From Stenogyne calaminthoides (taxonomy: Eukaryota > Streptophyta > Magnoliopsida > Lamiales > Lamiaceae), in contig JBBCBC010000022.1 in the NCBI GenBank assembly GCA_037126765.1, forward strand, positions 15,963,758 to 16,027,757: a stretch of 64,000 bases of DNA. Reading direction: 5' to 3'. The position numbers were made by a program, and so were the translations under genes. Under the pieces are notes generated by a model that saw only the letters and a program-made list of their open reading frames with translations, ran no database searches and was not told the origin of the DNA. Below, piece after piece: positions 56,185 to 64,000 of the stretch (within the stretch, counting starts at the first letter, position 1; every line of letters begins with the position of its first letter).

Positions 56185-57965
56185 TGTAGGTCTCAAACGG
56201 GTTTTGTGAGGGTGGAAGTCTAGAGGGGAGGGGTGAATAGACTACCAAAACTTTTTGTGCAGATCAGGTGAGAACTGCAGATTACCCGATCAGAGTGCTA
56301 GTGTATCAGTTTAGACTGATGTTCAATCTTACTGAGTGCCTAAGGGAAGATCAGCTTGATATCTTTCAGTTTAACTGAATGGTGCAGAAGCTTGTTTTAA
56401 CCCGTGTGAAAAACCAGTTTTATCAATTCAGATTCTCAAGTCAGTTTTCAACCAATTGACTAAGGTGTCAATCTGATCAGATCAGTTGCTTGGTGCAGAC
56501 TGAGCTTAACTTAGAATATGTATGCTATTTTAAACTCAGTTGTGTGAAAAGTGTAAAGCAATAAGAAAGCAAGTAAATGCACACAAAACTTTTTATAGTG
56601 GTTCAGACGAAACCCGTCCTACGTCCACTCTTCCCTTAACACAGGAGAACCTTAACCGAACTTAACCTGCGGGACTTATACCCCTCACGGGATGGCCGAG
56701 ATGTTTACCGAGTTCTCACTCTACAAACTTAACCTGCGGGACTTATATCCTTCAAAGGATGGCCGAGATGTTTATTGAGTTCACACTCTACAGATGTTTA
56801 TCGAGTTCACACTCAACCGAACTAGAAATCAGAAAACTAGAATCCCTAGTCTGAAATCTTTCGGGAACAAACTTAACCTAACTTGCGTTTGGGTAAAGAA
56901 TGTTTGAGGGTTCCAACTGGAAATCTATCCTGGTGTTTTAGGTAGCCAAAATGCTAGTGGATAGGATTTCTTGCTAAGAACTAATGGGATGAACACTCTA
57001 AGAATAATCTTCAAATATAGTGTTCTTTGAGCGGAGATTTTGCTGTAGCTTTAGCTTCTTTTGCGGTGTCTCCGTGTTCGTTCTTTGCTAGTTGTCTCTC
57101 TTGTCTTCAATTGACAAGCAATCCCATTTTATAGACCTCGAAATCAAAGAGCCGTTGGAGAGCAATTTGAATTTCGGGCTATACTAGGTAGGTTGTAGGA
57201 TATGATTGTGACGTGCTCCGATTATCGGCGTGGCCGTAGGCATCATTAGCGTCGTTTTTGTCGTATCCCACATTGTCAGCTCTTTTTTTGCACGTCTCGC
57301 TTTCTCCTAGGCTTCGCGAGGCGGCACTTCAGAAATTTGTCTGTTAGAAGATTGATATTCCTTTTGTAGAAGATTCGTCTTGTCTGGTGTATCTTTTAGA
57401 TTGTTACCAGTGTGTGGTGACTTGATCGAATAACCGATCGATCTACCTTTGTTGAGTCTTCGGATGCACATTGTCTTAGCTCAATATGCGGACTCTGATC
57501 TGGTCTCTTTTGATCTTGGTGTCTCTCGAGCCTAAGTGTATTCAAATCATCTTGAGTCTTGAGTTTATTCTTTGAGTCTTGAGTTTTTCTCGAGTCTTGA
57601 GTTCATCTCGAGTCTTGATGTCTATCTGAGTCTTCGATGTCTATCCGAGTCTTGAGTTCATCCGATTCTTGAGTTTCATCCGAGTCTTGATGTCTTCTTG
57701 TCTTCACCGATCTTGACTTCTTGTCTTGATTTGTGCTTAGTCTTCTGATCATCTGACCTTATCTGGGTCATCTGATACTTCGACCTGACCTATACATATT
57801 GAGTTCCCCCTCAATATGTGACTTATCTTTTACATCAGCTATCTATACATTTCAGCTTGTCATCTTAATCTGATTCTAAGTCATCAGTCAGCTAACAGGT
57901 CTGACTGGTCCTATTACAACCTGTTTTGGAACTTCCATCAAAACTAAATTACAGATTTCCCAACA
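56185..57965 (-). repeat. B2 5' LTR
   Basis: 1,781 bp, TGTAGGTCTC... to ...TTTCCCAACA on plus. The core promoter has CTCCAACGG (57152-57160) and TATAAAA (57127-57133) in sense. The island 57400-57730 differs from the 3' LTR at CTGA/TCAG sites. Confidence 0.93.
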
Positions 57966-58078
57966 TACTCAATCTTCTCTTGCCTGAGCACCAAACGAAC
58001 GTTTTGGTGCCAGTCGAGAAAGTTTGGCCTAGCCAACTTGTTCGTTTCCAAAATGCTTCTCAATGACAAGTTATTCAT
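57966..58078 (-). pseudogene. gag: D2 gag, N-terminal piece
   Basis: ATG at 58076-58078 begins MNNLSLRSILETNKLARPNF, then FLDWHQNVRLVLRQEKIEY, a standard copia gag start. It is cut by B2 and continues at 42560. TTTCTCTAG ends ten bases before the ATG and could be a 3' splice site. Confidence 0.85.
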
Positions 58079-59928
58079 TTCAACAATCCTAGAGAAATAA
58101 AATAAAACGGGAATTAAAAAACATAATTTCTATGATCAATATTCAGCAAGCAAAATAAATATGGCCTTTTAATTTATTTTGTCTGCATTATTTTCACATA
58201 CTTAACGACCTCATCGAAAAAGTACAAATTTATATCTAATATAAATCATAATGGACTAGGATCCACATTACTACCATCATAATCCCGGCGAGGGCTGATC
58301 ATTATGACAGCATAACTGGTAGATCTCCAAACCAATTGCAAAATTACAACTCCTAGTTTGTCGAACCTAGTTCGACTGATGTCACTTACCCTTTGTTCCC
58401 CAAGAGGGCTAGCGAAACAAAGTTAAGTTGGTTTACAACCATCAAGCGGAGATATTTCATGCCCCTATAGAAGTCCCCTTAGATGTAGATCCGAGCAAAA
58501 GACGAGGGTCTTTAAGTACTCATTGGAACGAAATATCCGGTTCACTTTTAATTTTGATGGAAAACATCTTATCAAATTAATGAGAGAACTATATTTTAGT
58601 AGGAAACGTTTTAAAGACGGGGTATTAATTGCTTAATCGAGATCCATGAAGTCTAAGTCATATTTGAGCAATTACGGGCGCCGCCTACCCAAACATGATA
58701 TACACGGACTCACAAATATTTGGGCACCGTCTACCCAAGCATTTAACACGGTCCGACAATTATTGGGCGTCGCCTACCCAAACAGTTATAATGCGGACTT
58801 AAAACGTTAACTAATTTAAATGAGTAAACAAGTTAATAGTGGGTTTTAATAAATCCTTTTAAAATGAATTTTAATTCAATTTTAAAATTATTAAAAAAAT
58901 TGATTAATCCAATTAATCATTTTTGGTCCAACCAAATTTAATTTCAGAATTAAATCAAATTAAAATTCTAAAATTAAGTTTTAATCTTATTTGTTTTTGG
59001 GGGCTCAGGTGCAATTTCCAAAATTTGCATGGGAGGGTCTGTCTCAAATCAAATTTGCAAAAAAACCCTCCTACATCATCACCCTCCCAAATCGAATCCA
59101 ATCCGAAAATTCCCAAACACCCAATTCATCCAAAATTACAGAATTTAATTTCATCATAATTAATCAAATTAATCAACCCATTATTCTCGAAACAGGAATC
59201 AACACAAAAAAAAGTCCAGATTCATTGTTAAAAGAAAAGGAACAGGTTCGATGAAATCGGCCATTGGCGACAAAGGAGAGCGCACCTTTGAGCCTACGTG
59301 AGCCACCGATGTCACGCCTAGCGTGCGGGCGGCTCGTCGTCGACAACGAGGTGGCGGAAGGGGGCTGCGCGGAGCCGCACCCCGTTGAACGAAATCTGGT
59401 TCGAAACTAGATCGCTGACGAAGAGGACGATCGAGTCGGTGGTGCGTCGCCACTGACTCTTCCTGAATCCGGTGACGACTACTGTGAATCGCATCGAGAC
59501 GGGTACACCGGCCAAGCCCCGAGCGATATCAAGCGACGAGAGTCAAAATCGGAGAGAATCGGCGGCAAACCACCATGAATCGAGGCGGAGGAGGACGTCT
59601 CCAAGACGGGTTCGCGTCGGAGACGACGATATACCCGTGAATCAGACCGTGGGCTACCGTGCACGATACGAGGCACGGTGCCTAGCACCGGCCTTCAGCG
59701 ACACGGTGTAGCGCTGTTGGTCGAGAGCAGTCTGAATCGCAGGTGGCGACGGCCAAACCCCAGCGAGGGGAAACCCTAGGAATCGGTGGGAATGAACAAA
59801 TCGAGCAGAACAAATAAATCACAAAAGGGGGGTATGATTTCTAATACCATGCCCCTACTGATTTTTTTTAAAATAAATCTTTTAATTAAAAATCATATTT
59901 TAATGCAATTATAAAACAAGAGCCTGGA
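58079..59928 (-). other. Long leader of D2 (PBS to gag)
   Basis: 1.85 kb with no convincing ORF. In sense order: an AT-rich start, a GC-rich island (59760-59260), T-rich sequence, a three-fold repeat, and a pyrimidine-rich end before the gag ATG. Small ORFs overlap on both strands of the island and match nothing I recognise. It could be a spliced leader or hold acquired sequence. Confidence 0.6.
58671..58799 (-). repeat. Three 43-bp tandem repeats in D2 leader
   Basis: Units begin near 58671, 58714 and 58758. The shared core is GGGC(G/A)(C/T)CG(C/T)CTACCCAA followed by an AT-rich part and CGGAC or GTCCGAC. Confidence 0.75.
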
Positions 59929-59940
59929 GCTCTGATACCA
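59929..59940 (-). promoter_or_regulatory. Primer-binding site of D2
   Basis: TGGTATCAGAGC on the minus strand, one base after the LTR end TTCCAACA. Confidence 0.9.
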
Positions 59941-59941
59941 T

Positions 59942-61549
59942 TGTTGGAATTTTGAGGCACGTAATCACATAAAACATGCGCAGCGGAAACACAGTTCACC
60001 AACAACGAGCACATAATTGCATACAACGATTATAATAATCGTAACGAGTAAACTTACAGTAGTTGTAGAGCAGATTCCTCTACTATGCTATCCACGTAAT
60101 CCCCTTCAACAAATCTGCACGGATTTGCTAGTGTTGAATCTCGAGTCGAATCAGCTAGGAAAATCCAACTCTTAATTTTATGGAGAAATTGTGAAGTGTA
60201 AAACTGTTTGTGAAATCCCAAGAGCTAATATATATAGGGAGACCCAACTTAAAACCTAAGCTAGCCTGTTGGGAAATTAAAATCCTTTTAATTAATTAAA
60301 TTAAACATCTTTAATTTAATTCCCTAAATATAAATCCCTACGGATTTAAATTCCATATATGACAAATCTCTACGATTTGTTTCCATATATATTAAATCCT
60401 ACAATAATATTCCAAATATTATTATTGGGAATTCTTGTTTAATTAAATCCAATTTAATTAAACATTAATAATAATTGATTCCAAATTAATCTATTATTAA
60501 TTACTTCTCCATAAATTAATTATTAAATCCAATTTAATACTTAATCAACCAACTATAATCCGTCAAAGGGAATTACTTGTTGTTTGACCCATATGCCCTC
60601 ATATATTGAGCGATTAGTCAAACTACTGGTGTTAATTGAACCCTAGTTTATAAATCAGACATTCTCAATATATGAGGTACGTTGCGAGAAAAACATGCAA
60701 CTTCCTGTAACTGAAACGTGGGCTATTACGATTTCCTCCTTTCATTCACGAATATTCGATTAGTCTTGAACATGATGCAGTGTCTATTCAAATAACTTAA
60801 TCACTTTATCTCCAATCACTAATTGATCACATATGTCACACTTAGCCACAAAGTCCAAGTTGACGTGCATTGGCCAATGACTTTGATCCAATTATGATGA
60901 GAAGGTGAGTATTCTCTCTAAATCCACTTTGAGGAATGAATCCTTTTCTTGGCTCAACTACCACGCACATGTACTTCGTGATGAACTCAATCCAAGATAT
61001 ATCTACTCATGGAAGGGTGCAAGCGTCGGTCATGGTTAAAGTTCATCACTCCACACATGTCGTGCATATTGACCTCAAGTCAAAGGAGTATCGCATCGCT
61101 CCCACTAACCGAGACACCCGTAGACACATATAGTGGAACTACATCAAACGGTTTCTCGGATGGGTATACCAATACCCTCTAAGGTATTTGTGCATCCATC
61201 ATGAGATACCTAGTATCTCGTAGCAAGTGAGATCTTGCTACACTCTCTAAGAGTATGATGCAGATCGCACACCAATCTCCATTGCATCATCAATATCTCA
61301 TTCTTAATGATCCTCAATCGGGGCTATTTGAGAATCATGCTTAAGTCATCTGAGTTCTCACACACTCAATGACAGTAGTGACCCAAGGGAACACAGATAA
61401 GAATAGATGCAAACAATCAAACATAATATTCTAATTAGTGCAACGCCATACATTTAATATAAAATAAATAATAATATTAAACAAATACTGAATATTATCT
61501 GAGTATTATGTCCTTACAAAGAATTGTCTCTAGGACACTAACACTAACA
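59942..61549 (-). repeat. D2 5' LTR
   Basis: 1,608 bp, TGTTAGTGTTAGTGTCC to AATTCCAACA in sense. TATATATA is at 60229-60236 on the minus strand, leaving about 290 bases of R-U5. Sequence from 60240 to 60560 is strongly AT-rich. ORFs within it are chance. Confidence 0.9.
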
Positions 61550-62739
61550 GGTTTGATCCCATATATATAGGCACGAAATCGAACTAGCCGTTGGAGAGCA
61601 ATTTGAATTTTGGTCTATTTAAGGTAGGTTTGCAGACCCGATTTGATGTGCATATAGGCGGGATGGCCGAAAGCATATAAGCTTGTCCTTTCTAGCCGTT
61701 TAACTCTGAAGGAGAAAAAAAGTTTTTTGGTCCCATAACTTATGCACTGTCCATTTTTCGTCCCAAAAATATTTAATGTCCAATTTTAGTCCCATAACTA
61801 AATGGATTGTCCAATTTGATCCCATTTTCACCAGAAATTTTGAAAAAAATGTCATTTTCGTTCTTATGCAAGTCACATGCCGATAAAATTTAGTTGTTCT
61901 TACATTTACAGATTTGAAATTTTAGTTTTGATTAGATTTATTGGATTATTTACACATGTGTAGTTTAATTGATTGAAAAATGTAAAAAAATAAATAGAAA
62001 TAAATAGTCAGCATTCACGTCATCGAGAATATAGAGAACCCCCAAATTTTATCGACACGTGAATTACACGTCATCAAAACGGTGTTATTCGTGATTTTTT
62101 GGCAAAAATGGGACTAAAATTGGACAATCAATTTAGTTATGGGACTAAAATTGGACAGTTAAATTTTTTGGGACGAAAAATGGACACTAAAAAAATTATG
62201 GGACCAAAAAACTTTTTTTCTCAACCCTGAAGCACCTCGTCCTACAATGTCAGCTCTGTACATATGTGTCTTGCTCTCATTGGTTATCAAGTACACTTAT
62301 TAAGTGTTTGATTTACCAAATTAGGTTGACATTCTTCGTGTCTGATGAACATGTATGTCTTGGTGATCTTCTGGTGGTCACCTGATTTGAGCTCACGTGA
62401 TCAGTCCAGACTGACCAGTCTACCTAATTGAGTCTTTTGATGCAGGTTGTCTTAGCTCAACTCACTCGATATGATGTAGGTCTTCTGGTCTTGTTGTCTT
62501 CTGAACTTCAGCTCTTCTGATCTTTAGATCTTCTTATCTTCTGATCTTCTGATCTTCAAGACTTAGACTATACATATTGAGTTCCCCCTCAATATGTGAC
62601 CTATCAAATACATCAGCTATCTATACATTTTAGTTGGTCATCCTGACCTGATTTCTATGTCATCGGTCAACTAACAGGTCTGACTGGTCCTATTACACCC
62701 TGTTTTGGAACTTCCATCAAAACTACAAATTTCCCAACA
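61550..62739 (-). repeat. E3 3' LTR, U3 side, interrupted
   Basis: Starts GGTTTGATCCCATAT, matching the interior of the E1 LTR at 33814, and ends AAATTTCCCAACA next to a polypurine tract. CCGTTGGAG (61588-61596) and ATATATATA (61561-61569) mark the core promoter on the minus strand. The remainder of the LTR lies beyond the D insertion and is not in the window. It also holds the MITE at 61712-62222. Confidence 0.85.
61712..62222. mobile_element. Mutator-like MITE in the E3 LTR
   Basis: 511 bp with perfect 27-bp terminal inverted repeats: GAGAAAAAAAGTTTTTTGG at the left end and its complement at the right. Flanking sequences AACTCTGAAG and AACCCTGAAG form a 10-bp target duplication with one mismatch, close to the 9-10 bp typical of Mutator-like elements. 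Inside both ends are repeated TCCCATAACT and GTCCAATTT motifs. There is no transposase ORF. Confidence 0.88.
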
Positions 62740-62740
62740 A

Positions 62741-62753
62741 TCTCCCCCTTTTT
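62741..62753 (-). promoter_or_regulatory. 3' polypurine tract of E3
   Basis: AAAAAGGGGGAGA in sense, next to the LTR start. Confidence 0.9.
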
Positions 62754-62950
62754 GATGGAACCAAAACTGTTAATCAGAAAAACGGATAATCAGAAAATGT
62801 AAGAACTAGAGACAAAAATCAGAAGACATTGAGATGATGTCTTAGGATCAGAAAAAGGTAAATCATTTCATTGATGGATTTTGCAGTTTACATGTACAGA
62901 AATGATTAGCAAAAATTACTTAACATATTACCTAAGATCTCATCTTCTGA

Positions 62951-64000
62951 TCACTTCTTGAGTCTCTTGCCTTCAGGAATTTGAAAGATGTAGCACTTCC
63001 TTCTGGCGATCTTCTTCAATGATATTGCCACTTTCCAGTGCATCAATATATGCTTGTCTGAAAGCCACTGGATTATATCTGTTCCTCTTTAGAGGTGGCA
63101 TCAGGAATTCATACCTTGGTGCAGAAGGTCTTATTGTCATTGTTTGAACTTCTTTCATAACCTCTTGATAGAATGCTGGGTATTTAGCTTCGAGCCAGTC
63201 CAAAAAGATCTCGTCGAACAGATTGTCATCCTTCTCTTCTGGGACTCACTGTATCATGAATACATCGCATAACCAGTCTGTCTTTATAATCCTCCAAGGT
63301 TCACGAAGATCCTCTCTGTAGACAAGAATGTCATCCATACTGGCAGGTAAGGAACGTTCTATTCAGGCCTCATCAGCTTCGGTCACAACAGCCCTTTTCT
63401 TTTGCTTCCTTCTGAAGGCCCTATCCAGTCCTCCAGCTTCTCTCAACTTCTTTCTTTTGGTGGCTTCTTCTATGACCTTCCTTCTCTTGACCTGATCTTG
63501 TTGTTCCCTGATCTGTTCTGATGATAAAAGTAATTCAGATCTGGTCACAACAGTTTTCTTCTTCGGTTCCTTCACCTGCTTGCCTTTCTGTATTCTTCTC
63601 TTTTCTGTAACGCCTCAGCTGACTCAGATGTGAATTCTTCTTCAAGTCTCCTAGCTAGCTCTAGACCTTTGGCTTCTTCTTCAGTCTGAAGTCGTTTCTG
63701 AACAGTTGAGGAAAATCCTCAATCCTATCAACTCTTGAAGTAAAATCAACCATTGTTGCTTTCTGTTCAGAAATGACCTTATCCTGAAGGTCTAGCTGTT
63801 TTGTATGTTCTTCAATGGTGGAAAATGGCTCAGCCAGCTCAGTATCAGCTAATTCAGTAGTGGCTGCCTGAGTTGATGAAGCAGCAGTAACTATAGTCAG
63901 TGACCTTCCTGAACATCCTGTTTTTCTGATTCAGCTTCAGCTCTTCCTTCCCCCTTTTTGGTGCATCAAAAAGGAGTCAGATGTTCTTCTCCAGGTTGGT
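62951..64000 (-). pseudogene. env-like ORF of E3, C-terminal part, frameshifted
   Basis: Runs in from beyond the right edge. Near 63960 it has the FD..KKG region over an internal polypurine tract (63946-63959, AAAAAGGGGGAAGG). A Lys/Glu-rich coiled coil follows (63575-63363; RKVIEEATKRKKLREAGGLD, FRRKQKKRAVV), then DWLEAKYPAFYQEVMKEVQ (63203-62973), homologous to NWLENKYPDFLKYLE of B1. After a frameshift the end reads YIFQIPEGKRLKK, with a stop at 62951-62953. Function unknown, as for the other copies. Confidence 0.72.

Larger units (their letters stand above)
42562..57965 (-). mobile_element. Sirevirus B2, full-length structure, 15.4 kb
   Basis: 5' LTR (57965-56185), PBS, gag, pol, antisense gene, stem-loop, env-like gene, polypurine tract, 3' LTR (44309-42562). 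Inserted in the D2 gag: the frame passes from RQEKIEY on the right to DTLIPTAP on the left. The right flank is TACTC. The left end reads ACGTTCAGAGGTCCC where TACTC then TGTAGGTCCC would be expected, so the target duplication and LTR end are disturbed. It is the best-preserved Sirevirus coding copy here. Confidence 0.93.
40481..61549 (-). mobile_element. Copia element D2, 5' LTR to integrase, with nested B2
   Basis: Minus strand: 5' LTR (61549-59942), PBS, a 1.85-kb leader, gag (split by B2), protease, and integrase up to about 40486. RT, RNase H and the 3' LTR are lost at the inverted junction with D1. The 5' LTR is inserted in the 3' LTR of E3. D is a non-Sirevirus copia family: gag begins MNNLSLRSILETNKLARPNF and no env-like ORF is seen. 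Confidence 0.82.

Noticed and set aside
59199..59711. Overlapping ORFs on both strands of the GC-rich D2 leader
   Set aside because: Open by base composition only; no recognised domain, and both strands are open.
1..64000. Host protein-coding or structural RNA genes
   Set aside because: Every stretch with recognisable content belongs to a retrotransposon, LTR or MITE; nothing supports a host gene.

Overview
The window is plant nuclear DNA made almost entirely of nested LTR retrotransposons. No host gene, rRNA, tRNA gene or CRISPR array is visible. All readable polyproteins are Ty1/copia type, in the order gag - protease - integrase - reverse transcriptase - RNase H. Primer-binding sites read TGGTATCAGAGC, the complement of the plant initiator tRNA-Met 3' end. 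Most elements look like Sireviruses, a plant-only copia lineage: they carry an extra ORF 3' of pol in the 'env-like' position, a polypurine tract reading AAAAAGGGGGAAA, and LTRs bounded by TGTTGG...CCAACA or TGTTGG...CCTACA. A eudicot host is likely; I cannot name the species.

Layout, left to right. (1) 1-2698: 3' end of a plus-strand Sirevirus ('C'), with the end of its env-like ORF and a truncated 3' LTR. (2) 2699-39554: minus-strand Sirevirus E1. Its env-like ORF, pol and gag fill 2709-14370. Its single 5' LTR (about 1.52 kb when joined) lies in three pieces, 14507-14714, 33229-34121 and 39135-39554. A 1.7-kb solo LTR (S, 11973-13685) interrupts its gag. (3) First insertion in the E1 LTR, 14715-33223, flanked by ATAAG. 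It is an LTR fragment F followed by element A12, two 1.7-kb LTRs around a 235-bp interior. Inside the second A12 LTR sits a 14.6-kb Sirevirus B1 (17906-32467, plus strand, duplicated target CAAAC). (4) Second insertion in the E1 LTR, 34122-39129, flanked by TAGTT: three tandem LTRs separated by interiors of only about 134 bp. (5) 39555-61549: pieces of another copia family D, one plus-strand deletion derivative fused head-on to a minus-strand element D2. Sirevirus B2 (42562-57965, minus strand) is inserted in the D2 gag. (6) 61550-64000: 3' LTR and env-like ORF of minus-strand Sirevirus E3, whose LTR is split by D and also holds a 511-bp Mutator-like MITE.

The most interesting biology is downstream of pol in B1 and B2. 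There a short antisense gene, with its own TATA box and conserved 3' region, lies back to back with the env-like gene. The env-like gene seems to have its own promoter and leader intron. Between them lies a stem whose two arms co-vary among three element copies. E1 has the stem and the env-like gene but lacks the roughly 1.3-kb antisense module. The env-like ORF also encodes a second polypurine tract in all four copies where that part is visible.

A caution on quality: LTR copies that are otherwise nearly identical differ in dense islands, almost always at CTGA/TCAG (CTG/CAG) sites. This looks like consensus error in a long-read assembly, perhaps at CHG-methylated cytosines. Many of the frameshifts reported here, above all in B1, may therefore not be real.
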